From assembly GCF_011299555.1 (NCBI RefSeq), contig NZ_CP049857.1, positions 2,914,001-2,978,000 on the forward strand: 64,000 nt of DNA, written 5' to 3'. This stretch comes from Dysgonomonas sp. HDW5A (GTDB lineage Bacteria > Bacteroidota > Bacteroidia > Bacteroidales > Dysgonomonadaceae). Below, piece after piece: positions 54,714 through 64,000 of this stretch. The translations under genes and the position numbers were made by a program. Each line of letters starts with the position of its first letter. The first letter of the stretch is position 1. The notes beneath the pieces were generated by a model, which had not been told where the DNA came from, did no database searches, and saw only the letters and a program-made list of their open reading frames with translations.

Positions 54714-56246
54714 TTACTGTATAGAATCATTTATTTCTAACGGCTTAACTGTCCCATCGTTTAACCTGAACAATTCGAATATATGGTTTCGGTAGTAAGG
54801 AATATATTTTTCATCCAGAATTTCCAGAAAACGAGTATTTTTGCTTTGATCTCTGTATTCGGTTATTATCCACAACGGAGGATGTGTTTCCATCATCTCG
54901 TTTATTTCGTCCAGAATCTTTTTTTCGTGTCGGGCATGCCACTCCTGTAACGTGAAATATTTAATCCCGTTGTAAGGCATTAATCCCGCCGATGGCAGAA
55001 ATTTAGATAATACCATATAAGGGTATACCGAATTGCGTTCGTTCTCGGGTATCTTTGAGGCTATATCTCTGGCTCTTTCTATGTAGTAAGGAGGTGTTTC
55101 AGATTTTTCCAGAGTTATGTAACGGCTTATACATATCCAAGAGGCAGGTATGAAAACGATAAGAAAGATAATCCATGACAGTTTTTTCTTCTCCGAGTTT
55201 TGGGTTATTGCATATAATCCCAATATACATCCGAATGCCAGTATGGGAATATTCAGTGTCATGTAATGATGATATGCAGCACCTGTATGGGTGGTAATCA
55301 ATCCGAAAACAAATAGTAAAGCAGACAGAAGTATAACCTTGTAATCTTTATGTTTTCTGTAAAACAAGAAAGTACCTGCTGCCAATACAATGAAAGGTGT
55401 CCAGCACTTAAATATATAGATAACAGTTCCTATGAGTGACCCGAAGAGTGACCCTGTATCGCTGGTATCCACATATTTCAGATTGAATATGAAGGATGCG
55501 TATATAAGCTCATAAAGAGCATTGTGTATCCGGAAGTATACGATTATAGGTACTGTTATCAATAAAAAGCCTAACGTAAAATAAAGAACGATTTTTCGTA
55601 CACCCTTCCAGTCTTTATTTTTACAAGTTACAATAAATATAAACAGCGTGCAGGCACATACGATTCCCATATTATTGAGTCGCAGCCAGAATAGTATTCC
55701 CCCGCAAATTCCTATAAGAAGCAAATGCAGAGCTTTAACCCGATTTGGTGTTGACAGCCAAAACTGAATAGTAAGCCATAAGGTCAGGCTGATAAATGGT
55801 AAACTATGTTCCTCCGAGAGATTACCTCCCTCGATGGTGAATGTGAAAAATACGAGAGCAATCAATAATACTGTCAAACTGTTTATTGTCGATAATAGAC
55901 AGCGTGCAGCATTATATAAAAAAGCGAGAGTTATAGATAATTGTGCTATTTGTAAAATGAATATGCCTGTGCGGTCGTCAGATGACAGGCTTAAGCCCAG
56001 AGCTTCGATGAAAATGAGTATAGGACCTTTATGGTCGAAATATTCAAGATAAGGTATTCTTCCATCTAAAAATAATTTGCCCAGCATAATGAATGTCCCA
56101 TTGTCGCTTATGTAGTCCCAATAGTGTGGGCTTGTAGCAAACGAAAATACGGATAGATACAGAAATGCGGTGATGACAAGTAATGGATATACCCAGTAGG
56201 TATTATTGATCTTGTCAAAAGAAGCTATTTGATTGGTTGAATGCAT
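54714..56246 (-). CDS. GT39/ArnT-like integral membrane glycosyltransferase
   Basis: 510 aa, about ten membrane segments. After the first helix comes a periplasmic loop with SDNGTFIMLGKLFLDGRIPY and YFDHKGPILIFIEAL, the acidic DHKGP pattern of GT39/PMT_2/ArnT-like enzymes that use polyprenyl-phosphate sugars. A C-terminal soluble part of about 110 residues (IASKIPENERNSVYPYMVLS...) follows. It probably transfers a sugar to an envelope polymer or protein in the periplasm. The acceptor is unknown. It stands alone. Confidence 0.78.
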   Translation of the reverse strand: MHSTNQIASFDKINNTYWVYPLLVITAFLYLSVFSFATSPHYWDYISDNGTFIMLGKLFLDGRIPYLEYFDHKGPILIFIEALGLSLSSDDRTGIFILQIAQLSITLAFLYNAARCLLSTINSLTVLLIALVFFTFTIEGGNLSEEHSLPFISLTLWLTIQFWLSTPNRVKALHLLLIGICGGILFWLRLNNMGIVCACTLFIFIVTCKNKDWKGVRKIVLYFTLGFLLITVPIIVYFRIHNALYELIYASFIFNLKYVDTSDTGSLFGSLIGTVIYIFKCWTPFIVLAAGTFLFYRKHKDYKVILLSALLFVFGLITTHTGAAYHHYMTLNIPILAFGCILGLYAITQNSEKKKLSWIIFLIVFIPASWICISRYITLEKSETPPYYIERARDIASKIPENERNSVYPYMVLSKFLPSAGLMPYNGIKYFTLQEWHARHEKKILDEINEMMETHPPLWIITEYRDQSKNTRFLEILDEKYIPYYRNHIFELFRLNDGTVKPLEINDSIQ

Positions 56247-56362
56247 TTTTGAAGTGCTGTTTGATGAAAATCAGTCATGCAAAAGTATATAAAAAATGAT
56301 GAAGACAAAAATAGCCTGTAATGTTACAGGCTATTTATATTAAAATATTATTTGGATTGCTT

Positions 56363-57478
56363 TTATCTTCTTCCTGAAGTTCTTCCACTCGAAGCTGCTG
56401 AACTTGATCCTGAGCTTGATCGCGAACTCGAGCTACTGCTTTCGGTGCTTGAGCTTCTGCTCGGTGTTGAACTTGACGATGATTCTACTCGTGTTGGCGA
56501 TGTAGTTGTGCTTGATGTACGTCCCGAACTGCTGGAACTCGAACTGCTGCTACTTGATGACGAACTAGGTCTTGTATAGCTGGTAGTAGAGGTGCTAGAG
56601 CTTTCTCTGCTTGAGGTACGACCACTGCTGCTTGACGCTGATGAAGAAGACGAACTAGGTCTCGAATAGCTGTTTGTTGATGTTCCCGAACTGGTCGATG
56701 GTCTCACAGCTGTACTGCTCGATGATGTTTTATCTCTGCTTGTACTTTCTTTGGGAGCTTCAGAAGGGCGTACTGTTACAGTACTAGGTCTTTCCGAAGA
56801 AGAAGTACTTGGGTTTCTGCTAGGTAAAGTACCCGAACTTGTTCTGTCTCCGGTATCTCTGCCATTAGAGCCGGATGAACTGCTTCCGCTTGTACTCGGA
56901 CGTGTTGAGGTCGATGGGCGTTTATTTGATTCTGCTGCGGCAGAAGATCCGGGACGACTGTTACTCTCAGGACGTGTCGATGTCGACGGGCGACTACTTG
57001 ACGGGCGTTCGTTAGAAGGTCTGCTCGTATTCGGGCGATTATTATTGTTATTATTATTCGGTCTGTTATTGTTATTGTTCGGACGATTGTTGGGTCTGTG
57101 GTTATTGTTGTGATTAGGTCTTCCCGAACCGCCATTTACAATGATAATCGGACCACCCATAGGAGGTAATACAGCAGGAGGGTAAGGAGCCGGAACAAAA
57201 GGAACATCATCATACAGAAACTCATACCCGGTCAGATAATCGTTCCAAAACTCAAGTGCATATACTTCATTCTGATAACTGCGGTATTGCAATACCTCTT
57301 GTATTCCATCTCTTGTATAATTGACGGTTAACACCCTTTCAGGATACCCTAAAAGGTAAGCCACCTCCTCTTTATTCATGCCTACAGTGAGATCATTCAT
57401 TCTATCATAGTATTGAGAGGTGGTTCCACAGGCTGTCAGTATAACAGCAAGGGTGAGTATAAATAATATCTTCTTCAT
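56363..57478 (-). CDS. Lipoprotein with SmpA/BamE-like head and long low-complexity tail
   Basis: 371 aa. Lipobox LTACG (Cys 17). Residues 18-95 carry NDLTVGMNKEEVAYLLGYPE and a folded region like SmpA/OmlA/BamE-type small lipoproteins. From about residue 115 the protein is low complexity: Asn/Arg/Pro stretch, then about 200 residues of Ser/Thr/Arg/Pro (runs of up to 13 Ser), ending RTSGRR. The Ser codons are mixed, so this is not a DNA microsatellite. The tail may be disordered and surface- or wall-interacting. Possible function in envelope assembly or adhesion is only inference. Confidence 0.7.
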   Translation of the reverse strand: MKKILFILTLAVILTACGTTSQYYDRMNDLTVGMNKEEVAYLLGYPERVLTVNYTRDGIQEVLQYRSYQNEVYALEFWNDYLTGYEFLYDDVPFVPAPYPPAVLPPMGGPIIIVNGGSGRPNHNNNHRPNNRPNNNNNRPNNNNNNNRPNTSRPSNERPSSSRPSTSTRPESNSRPGSSAAAESNKRPSTSTRPSTSGSSSSGSNGRDTGDRTSSGTLPSRNPSTSSSERPSTVTVRPSEAPKESTSRDKTSSSSTAVRPSTSSGTSTNSYSRPSSSSSSASSSSGRTSSRESSSTSTTSYTRPSSSSSSSSSSSSSSGRTSSTTTSPTRVESSSSSTPSRSSSTESSSSSSRSSSGSSSAASSGRTSGRR

Positions 57479-57632
57479 ATATCTTGTTCGTTAGTGAGAA
57501 ACTTTAGTCCTTTATACTTCGTTAGAATGAAAGTTTAACAAATGGTTTAATTGAAGATTCATAATTATTGCAAAGATATACGTTTTTCTTACGCATTTGA
57601 TTTAAAAATTAGAATAAGGTTAGATTTATTAT

Positions 57633-57668
57633 AAAAAAACTGTACTGATTTTAAGGATTTCAGTACAG
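57633..57668 (-). terminator. Terminator of the NUDIX-regulator gene
   Basis: CTGTACTGA / TCAGTACAG, 9-bp perfect stem, followed by seven Ts on the minus strand, 45 nt after the stop. Confidence 0.85.
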
Positions 57669-57713
57669 CTTCTATGTTTTAATGTAATTGTATAAGTGCT
57701 ATGATGTTAGACC

Positions 57714-58496
57714 TTACCATTCGTTATAAGCAGTTCCGTTTTTAAGTGCAAAATTGTATTTTTCTTTATCGAAAGTAAATAAAGTGGCTGATTTTGACCC
57801 CCATTTTTTAGAAACTTCGTCTAATTTAAGAATAAAACCAGATGCGAGCATCTTACGTTGGAAATTGCGTCGATCTAACTTGCGATCGAGTATGGTCTCA
57901 TAAATAACACGCAAATCGGACATGGTGAATTTCTCGGCTAAAAGCTCATATCCAATAGGAATAGTATTTATTTGAGAACGTATCGAATTTACAGCTTTTT
58001 CGATTATTTTGTTGTGATCGCCATACAATTCGGGTACTTCATTGATATGAAACCATTGTACCTCTTCCGAATCTGCCGCTTTAATTTTAAGTTTAGAGTA
58101 TTCAACCAGAGCATAATAGCCAACGCTTACAAATCTTCTGAGCAGCCAATGCGGATCTTTTTCGGGGTGATTGGCATCGACGGTAAGTATATGTTTGTTG
58201 TCATCGGGATGAACCCTGCCTGTGTCTCCGAATAAATAAAATTGCTTAAGGTAAATTTCATTCAATCCGGTTCTTTTCGACAGAATACGATAAGCTGCGT
58301 CATTTACATTTTCATCCAGATATACAAACCCTCCGGGTAACATCCATTTTTGGTTACCATCAAATTTACTCAATAGTATTTTTAAAATTCCTTCATGAAA
58401 TCCAAATATAATGCAATCTACAGATACACTTGGAAGGAAATTTTCAGCGTCTTTTTCCATTAAAGTCTTATAATTTTCAGCGTTTTTATTTGCCAT
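57714..58496 (-). CDS. NUDIX-domain transcriptional regulator (NrtR/AraR-like)
   Basis: 260 aa. N-terminal NUDIX fold (about 20-155) with a degenerate NUDIX box: GGFVYLDENVNDAAYRILSK-RTGL, where the metal-binding Glu residues of RExxEExG are replaced by Ile, Lys and Arg, so it is probably not a hydrolase but a ligand sensor. C-terminal winged-helix part (about 165-260; FTMSDLRVIYETILDRKLDR, RNFQRKMLASGFI), as in NrtR-type repressors and the Bacteroides AraR/XylR-like group. Targets unknown. An imperfect palindrome lies 85 nt upstream. Confidence 0.85.
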   Translation of the reverse strand: MANKNAENYKTLMEKDAENFLPSVSVDCIIFGFHEGILKILLSKFDGNQKWMLPGGFVYLDENVNDAAYRILSKRTGLNEIYLKQFYLFGDTGRVHPDDNKHILTVDANHPEKDPHWLLRRFVSVGYYALVEYSKLKIKAADSEEVQWFHINEVPELYGDHNKIIEKAVNSIRSQINTIPIGYELLAEKFTMSDLRVIYETILDRKLDRRNFQRKMLASGFILKLDEVSKKWGSKSATLFTFDKEKYNFALKNGTAYNEW

Positions 58497-58833
58497 ATAT
58501 GATTAAGTAATTGAACGTATTTAATATTATTTTTCAAAACCATAACAAGCTATAGTTGTTATACTTGCCAAAGCAATAAAAAGGTCTCATACCTTACAAT
58601 ATCTATTTATTCTCAAATTTAGACAGTCCAATTTAAATTACTCTATGTTTATGTTTTTTTAACAACAACCGGATGGGAGGTTTTTTGCTTTGTTGTTGAG
58701 TTTAGCCTTGTTTATGTATTTGTTAAATAGTTGGTTATCTCTATTGTGTTAAATGATGAGAATTGAAAGATCGGTATAACAAAAACTAGAATAATTGTTG
58801 TTATACCGACACTAAGAATTTGTTTGAATTTTA
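58497..58833. other. Spacer upstream of the NUDIX-regulator gene
   Basis: It has an AAGGTCTCATACCTT palindrome (58581-58595), preceded by ACTTGCCAAAGCAATAAA, and AT-rich sequence. No further gene or hairpin was seen. Confidence 0.4.
58581..58595. repeat. AAGGTCTnAGACCTT-family palindrome (imperfect)
   Basis: AAGGTCTCATACCTT. Its flank ATACTTGCCAAAGCAATAAA matches that of the 46274 copy (ATACTTGCCATAGGAATAAA), so the repeat unit is about 40-45 nt long. Confidence 0.65.
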
Positions 58834-61149
58834 TTATTTAGATCCGGACATAATTCCCGAATCGTTATCGGAATTGTTAAGCCTTTTGTCTCCACCTTTA
58901 AATTGTCGTCCGAAATTGACATTAAACGATGCCTTAACGAATATCAGTTGGGTAAGATTGGGAGTGTATATTTTCGATTGCGATGGAGCCAGTGCCGACC
59001 AGTTCTGATCGTTTCTCCTGTATGTACCGCCGAATGGATTGAAAGCTCCCAGAATAATCGAGTAGTTCTGCTTGTTGTACCCGAAGCTTATAGAATGTAT
59101 GCGTTCTCCCGATTCAAGCGATTCGCCATAGAAGTAATCCCAAGGAGTATACATCGAGAAGTTGGCAACCCAGCTTTTATAATTTCCGTCTATCGACATA
59201 CGCATATACTTATTGGTGTAGGTATGCCTGTAATCGCTGCCCTCGCTGATGTAGTGGTTTATTCCAGGAGTAAAGGCAATGGTCAGGCGGTCTTTAATCG
59301 GACGGAACCGAAGGGTAACTTCGGCACCCAATTGTTGGTGTGCTTTTTGATTTTCGTAAGTCCGTATAAATTTACCATCCTCAAAAAGAATCCTTTCGGC
59401 TACCGGTTTTCGCTGGTAATTGTATTGTAGAAATACATCAACACCAAACATCCCTTTATCGTATCCGGCAGTAATATTATTACTATATCCTTGCGACATC
59501 TTCAGATTGGGATTACCTCTGCGAATCTGTAACGAATCGATTTCCTGTTCCACTGCATTCAGATTGGCAAGCGATGGAGTGTTGCCCCAGATATTAATTT
59601 TGTAACGGATAAATGTTTTATCGTTGATATTATAAGTTACACGTGCCGAGGGACGGAAAGAGTAATTTTCTTCTCGGTCTTCACCCTGACTGTAATACGA
59701 ACGTATGCCACCCACGCTTGCTACATAATTGAACTTGCCTTTCTGTATCTGATACTCGGCATACACATAAGTTTCGGCAAGATTCATGGCTACTTCGGCC
59801 GCCGTATTACCTGTATATTGATTTTTGGTAAATACCTGAGCGTGTTTTACACCTGTGGTGAATTTACCTTTTTCGGTTTTCTTTTCATAGATACCTTCCG
59901 ATATAAGCGAATATTTATCTCCCGTAATATGAGACTGGATATCTGTAACGGGGTTTCCATCTCTCGATTCTTCATAAACACGGCTATTTTTAGAATCGAT
60001 ATACGTTCCCACCACATTTACAATTATCAGTTGATCTTTTTTGAGGTTGCGTTGAAAATAAATATCCAATGAAGGTATATTGGTCTTTTCAGACGAAAGA
60101 TCCGAGATCGACAAGGGTACATTATTATCTGACGTTGTAATGGTACTCCTGCGGTTACTGTAAAGATTGGGAGAGTTGTTGTATGCATTTCTGAATACGA
60201 CATTCAAAAAATATTTATCAGTTTCCATTAAACTATAATTCAAAGCCAGATTCAAATTGTTGTATTTGAATAGGGTAGGCTCACCCACTTCGTCGCGATG
60301 CAATGTTTTGTCCGGAAAATTAAAAGTTTCGCTGTTGCTTCTGGTCCACTTAAGTTTTCGGTGTCCCCAATAGGCATTCAAGCCGAATTCCGATTTTCGG
60401 TGGTTTACCTTCACTGCCAGATTATCTTCTGCAAAACCTACAGGACCTATTATATTCATAAAATCGCCATGTATATTTCCACCCGATTCTCTGCGACGTA
60501 CAATGTAATCCAGTACAGCAGATGCACTACCGTAACGGGCTCCGGGGTCATCGTGATATTCGATACGGATTATATCTGCGGGAGTAATGGCTCGTATTTC
60601 TTCATTGGTGGTCAAAGCACCGTTGATACGAAGTTGAACCTCGCCTCTACCCGAAGTGGTGATGGCATTATCTATCGGGTTGATATTGATTCGGGGCAAT
60701 TGAAGCTGTTGCAGCAAGTCAAGCCCATTGGTAGACGTTTTTATCTGCGATTCGGATGGGAATATCAGTTTACGATCTGCTTTGTCTATGACCGATTGTG
60801 CGGTAACTACTACGGCAGTCAGTGCTACAGATGATGGTTCGAGTGTAATATTGCCCAAATTACTGTCCGTTGTGGGACTCTTAACAGGTACATATGACGT
60901 TTCGTATCCCATATACGATACAGATACCAGATAATTGCCTGTCGGATTGATAATATCGAATAATCCGTTTGCATCGGAGTTCACACCTTTTACAAAAGTA
61001 GAGTCGGATTGAAGCAATGTAACATTCGCATATTCGATAGGGGAGGCATTGGTCTTATCGACCACTTTGCCCGATATTTTTATTTGTTGAGCCGACAATG
61101 TGTTTATTATTGCCAGAGATACTATCATAAGGTTTACAATCCGTTTCAT
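58834..61149 (-). CDS. OMP-family outer-membrane beta-barrel (TonB-receptor-like), copy A
   Basis: 771 aa. Signal peptide ending TLSA. Carboxypeptidase-regulatory-like domain (about 22-105; KISGKVVDKTNASPIEYANV), plug with EVQLRINGALTTNEEIRAIT and IIRIEYHDDPGARYGSASAV, then a barrel with YSFRPSARVTYNINDKTF and RRGNPNLKMSQGYSNNIT, ending in LTQLIFVKASFNVNFGRQFK and a short charged tail. This is the OMP_b-brl_3-type receptor group, distinct from SusC. Substrate unknown. A paralogue lies 134 nt upstream on the same strand. Confidence 0.88.
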   Translation of the reverse strand: MKRIVNLMIVSLAIINTLSAQQIKISGKVVDKTNASPIEYANVTLLQSDSTFVKGVNSDANGLFDIINPTGNYLVSVSYMGYETSYVPVKSPTTDSNLGNITLEPSSVALTAVVVTAQSVIDKADRKLIFPSESQIKTSTNGLDLLQQLQLPRININPIDNAITTSGRGEVQLRINGALTTNEEIRAITPADIIRIEYHDDPGARYGSASAVLDYIVRRRESGGNIHGDFMNIIGPVGFAEDNLAVKVNHRKSEFGLNAYWGHRKLKWTRSNSETFNFPDKTLHRDEVGEPTLFKYNNLNLALNYSLMETDKYFLNVVFRNAYNNSPNLYSNRRSTITTSDNNVPLSISDLSSEKTNIPSLDIYFQRNLKKDQLIIVNVVGTYIDSKNSRVYEESRDGNPVTDIQSHITGDKYSLISEGIYEKKTEKGKFTTGVKHAQVFTKNQYTGNTAAEVAMNLAETYVYAEYQIQKGKFNYVASVGGIRSYYSQGEDREENYSFRPSARVTYNINDKTFIRYKINIWGNTPSLANLNAVEQEIDSLQIRRGNPNLKMSQGYSNNITAGYDKGMFGVDVFLQYNYQRKPVAERILFEDGKFIRTYENQKAHQQLGAEVTLRFRPIKDRLTIAFTPGINHYISEGSDYRHTYTNKYMRMSIDGNYKSWVANFSMYTPWDYFYGESLESGERIHSISFGYNKQNYSIILGAFNPFGGTYRRNDQNWSALAPSQSKIYTPNLTQLIFVKASFNVNFGRQFKGGDKRLNNSDNDSGIMSGSK

Positions 61150-61283
61150 GTTATCTTTATTTTATTTGTATATATGACGGTATAAGTGGCACTTTGGTTA
61201 CTCAATTGTGGATGTTTTTTTATTTATATTATTTTTTTATTTCCGCTGTTAGAGGTAAACTATTTAGAATTATTCTTTTATGC

Positions 61284-63569
61284 TTAAATATCATTGTTGT
61301 CAATTTTTTTATTACCCGATTTATATTGCCTTCCAAAGTTTATATTGTAAGATATTTTGAGGTAAGGCATTTTACTGATCGAAGGGCTGGTGACGGTTGA
61401 CGAGCCGGGGATGAATGCCGACCAAACTTCTTGCCCCGATTTCCACTCCTTTGTAAAGGGGTTTATTATACCTCCCGATATCGAAAAGCGATCAGTTTTG
61501 TATCCTGCACTGATATTTTGCCAAATCTCACCCAGATATAGTGTTTCTCCTTCGAAATATTGAAAACTGTTTGACAGGAATGCGTTGAATATCCATTTTT
61601 TGTAACTGGCATTTACTTCAGCATTGTAATACCAATGAGTAAATGTATGTGTGTAATTATTTCCTTTATTGATATAGCGAGCTATACCCGGTGTTATACT
61701 CATGGTCAGGTGGTCTGTTATGGGTTGTACCTGAATCCTTAATTCACTCATGAAATTATGGAATGCGATTTGATTGTTGTTCTGGTTAATAAATTTCCCA
61801 TCCTCAAAAAAAATGTCGTTCGCTATATTGCCATCTACATAACGGTATCTCATCCACAGGTTTAAATCGATGATGCCCTTTTTATATCCTCCCCATAATG
61901 TGTTTTGATAAGTCATAAATGGTTTGAGGTTAGGATTTCCACGTCTTATTTGTAGCGAATCGATGTCTTGTTCCACATCGTTTAAGTCTCCTTCCGATGG
62001 TAACCTGTTGTATATAGTTCCGTTGTATTTCAAATAAGTACCCTCATTGATATTGTAGGTAACCCGCAGCACCGGACGAAAGATGTACTTTTCGGTTTTA
62101 TTTTCCCCTGTGCTGTAATAGGTACGAGTACCACCTATACCGAGTGATGAATTGAATTTACCTTTTTTGATCTGGTATTCACCATATAGATACGTCTCAG
62201 ACTGATTCATGTCTACCTGAGACTTGGTACTGCTGGCAAAAGTACTTTCGGTGTAAGCCTGAGTATGCCTTAATCCTGCCGAAATTTTGCTTGTGGCGAA
62301 TGTCTTTTCATAAATACCTTCACCAACAAATGTATATTTCTTGCTTTTGTTGAGGTTGTGGATATTGGTGTAAAGTAAATCATTACGCCTTTCCTGAAAT
62401 GTATAATCAGTTTTATTATAGGCATATTTCCCGATAACGTTTACTATAATTAATTGCTCATTTTTAAGGTTTCTCTCATAATATAAATCGAGTAAAGGAG
62501 CATTGGTTCTGTAAGAAGTCTGCTTGTAAACATTAACGGGAGTAGAGTTTCCCGAAGTGTATACACTGATTTCGTCGTCCCACGAATTAGGCGTATTTCT
62601 GTAATATTGACGAATAGCAGCATTGAAAAAGTATTTACCCGACTCTTGCAGGCTGTAATTGAGACTGTTGTTGATTCCCATTGTATTAAAAGGAATGGTT
62701 TCACCAATTCTGTTCTGCTGAATTTTTTTGTCAGGAAATACAAACGTTTGTTCGCTGTTTCGGGTAAAGTCGAGATTGCGGTACCATTGATTGCTGTTGA
62801 AACCGAATTCCGATTTTTTATGATTTACTTTTGCATTCAAAGAATTATTTCCAAATCCCGAAAAAGGATTGTTCATCAGTTCTGTATTTACACTTCCCCC
62901 TGAGTTTTTGCGTCTGGTAATAAAATCGAGTACAGCTTCAACATCTCCATAGCGAAGCCCGGGATTGTCGTGAAATTCGACCCTTATCACATCTTCGGGA
63001 AGAAGTGCCAACACTTCGGAGTAGGTGACTATAACTCCGTTTATCCTCAATTGTACTTCGCTGCCGTTGGAGGTTTTGACTACATTGTTTACTTGATCGA
63101 TAATAAGACGTGGCAACATTAGATTCTGCAAAAGACTGATACCGCTGGTAGATGCTTTTAATTGTGCAGTACTGGGTAGTATAACATCCCTGTCTATCTT
63201 ATGAATAATGGGATTGGCAGTTACCGTGATATCATTCAGTGCAATAGAGGCAGGATGCAAGGCTATATCGCTTACATTAATGTCTTTTTCTGATTTTTGC
63301 AATGGTAATATTTGGGTTTCATAGCCTAAATACGAAATGGAAAGAAGATGTTCCTCTTTAGAAACATCAGGAATAGAGAAGCGTCCGTCGTCGTTAGAAT
63401 TGACTCCTTTAACGAAAGTTGAGTCTTGTTTTAGTAGAGATACGGTGGCAAATCCTATCGGGCTCGATTCTACTGCATCGATAATTTTACCTGATATTTT
63501 TATCTGTTGAGCTGACAATGTGCTTGTTATTATCAGCAGAAAGGTCAAAAGTGGTAATGTGTAACGCAT
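61284..63569 (-). CDS. OMP-family outer-membrane beta-barrel (TonB-receptor-like), copy B
   Basis: 761 aa. Signal peptide ending TLSA. Same domain order and many shared segments with copy A (QQIKISGKIIDAVESSPIGF, EVQLRINGVIVTYSEVLALL, QDIDSLQIRRGNPNLKPFMT, YLKISYNINFGRQYKSGNKK). It comes first on the transcript and is probably co-transcribed with copy A. Divergence is moderate, so the duplication is old. No regulator or lipoprotein partner is seen in the window. Confidence 0.88.
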   Translation of the reverse strand: MRYTLPLLTFLLIITSTLSAQQIKISGKIIDAVESSPIGFATVSLLKQDSTFVKGVNSNDDGRFSIPDVSKEEHLLSISYLGYETQILPLQKSEKDINVSDIALHPASIALNDITVTANPIIHKIDRDVILPSTAQLKASTSGISLLQNLMLPRLIIDQVNNVVKTSNGSEVQLRINGVIVTYSEVLALLPEDVIRVEFHDNPGLRYGDVEAVLDFITRRKNSGGSVNTELMNNPFSGFGNNSLNAKVNHKKSEFGFNSNQWYRNLDFTRNSEQTFVFPDKKIQQNRIGETIPFNTMGINNSLNYSLQESGKYFFNAAIRQYYRNTPNSWDDEISVYTSGNSTPVNVYKQTSYRTNAPLLDLYYERNLKNEQLIIVNVIGKYAYNKTDYTFQERRNDLLYTNIHNLNKSKKYTFVGEGIYEKTFATSKISAGLRHTQAYTESTFASSTKSQVDMNQSETYLYGEYQIKKGKFNSSLGIGGTRTYYSTGENKTEKYIFRPVLRVTYNINEGTYLKYNGTIYNRLPSEGDLNDVEQDIDSLQIRRGNPNLKPFMTYQNTLWGGYKKGIIDLNLWMRYRYVDGNIANDIFFEDGKFINQNNNQIAFHNFMSELRIQVQPITDHLTMSITPGIARYINKGNNYTHTFTHWYYNAEVNASYKKWIFNAFLSNSFQYFEGETLYLGEIWQNISAGYKTDRFSISGGIINPFTKEWKSGQEVWSAFIPGSSTVTSPSISKMPYLKISYNINFGRQYKSGNKKIDNNDI

Positions 63570-63756
63570 AATATAGTCTTATTGTTTACTCAATAGACTC
63601 TATCGCGATGCTATTTGTTACACAAGGAGGGTGTGTAGTTCATTATTTTTCATTTTATCCATATATAAGTTTCTGATGACGAAACATTGTTTTGCTTATT
63701 GTATAAACTTATTGTAGCGATTGTTGTTCTTTATATATTACGTCAAAGTATTATAT

Positions 63757-64000
63757 ATGACTAACTTATTGTTTTTTATTCTTACACCCCTGGTTGTTTT
63801 GCCAATCGATGTAAGTAAAGTTGCCGATTCGTCTAAGTTTTGGCTTATTCAAGATCTTTATGATTCCTTATTGACTCTTGGCGTAAATGTTGGAGTGACA
63901 AACACTGTTGTCTTCGTCATTGTACTTTTAGTGCTGACTGCTGTTGTGTGGTTGTTAAATGTAGCAATGGGGCGTTTTTCGTTTCTATTTGTAAAAGATC
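63757..64000 (+). CDS. Membrane protein, N-terminal part only (possibly MscS-like channel)
   Basis: Open frame of 81 codons from the ATG at 63757 to the window end. Starts MTNLLFFILTPLVVLPIDVS, then a polar loop, then a membrane segment TVVFVIVLLVLTAVVWLLNV and the start of a further loop. The plan (short N-terminus, helix, basic turn) recalls YbdG-type mechanosensitive channels. With the C-terminal beta domain missing this cannot be confirmed. Confidence 0.4.
   Translation, partial: MTNLLFFILTPLVVLPIDVSKVADSSKFWLIQDLYDSLLTLGVNVGVTNTVVFVIVLLVLTAVVWLLNVAMGRFSFLFVKD

Overview
The window looks like a piece of chromosome from an AT-rich gut-type member of the Bacteroidota (order Bacteroidales). 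The gene content fits Dysgonomonas or a close relative, but the species cannot be fixed from this sequence. The reasons are a SusC/SusD pair, a hybrid two-component regulator of the HTCS type, several TonB-dependent and OMP-family receptors, BACON, FISUMP and C1q-like surface proteins, the Tdh2/Kbl threonine pathway, promoters of the form TTG-N17-20-TAnnTTTG, and no Shine-Dalgarno signal at most starts. No rRNA, tRNA, CRISPR array or intact insertion sequence was seen.

Layout. 1-4 kb: a truncated TonB-dependent receptor, a BACON-like lipoprotein and a CorC/CNNM-type transporter. 4.3-11.1 kb: a cluster of secreted surface proteins that begin with a QVGINT-type motif. They form one three-gene operon and two tandem C1q-like paralogues, preceded by unusual long leaders. 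11.1-15 kb: housekeeping genes (HMA-AraC regulator, PhoH, TPR protein, ribH). 15-17.5 kb: a further C1q-like surface protein and a lone phage tail-chaperone-like gene with a probable -1 frameshift. 18-22.7 kb: susC/susD. 22.9-25.1 kb: kbl-tdh threonine catabolism. 25.3-37.4 kb: FISUMP protein, HTCS regulator and an enzyme run GH105, GH2, GH29, GH109. 37-44 kb: mixed hypotheticals, an NlpC/P60 hydrolase, a quinone reductase and a Crp-like regulator. 44.5-47.8 kb: hybrid-cluster protein and a Crp/Fnr regulator. 48-51.5 kb: GH92 and a secreted protein. 52-58.5 kb: hotdog thioesterase, YidE-like transporter, GT39-like membrane protein, low-complexity lipoprotein and a NUDIX-type regulator. 58.8-63.6 kb: two tandem OMP-family receptors. 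The right edge holds the start of a membrane protein, possibly MscS-like.

Most notable: two paralogous leaders (4300-4780 and 7554-8058) each hold a promoter, a small ORF ending in a (GA)n microsatellite that encodes Glu-Arg repeats, and a conserved hairpin. Next comes a roughly 137-nt structured RNA (P1, P2, then a 13-bp hairpin followed by a U tract) that is repeated a third time at 9244-9386 with compensatory base changes. In both GA leaders exactly one of the three repeat phases lets ribosomes read through the whole leader, and the other two stop within a few codons. This suggests phase-variable, translation-coupled control of surface proteins. A third dinucleotide tract, (AC)15, lies in a small ORF upstream of susC.

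How the genes work together: the SusCD pair, the HTCS and the four secreted glycoside hydrolases look like one dispersed polysaccharide utilisation system for a fucosylated, uronic-acid-bearing, galactose-containing glycan (inference). Small dispersed repeats (an AAGGTCTnAGACCTT palindrome family and a second repeat of about 55 bp) sit in many of the intergenic spaces.
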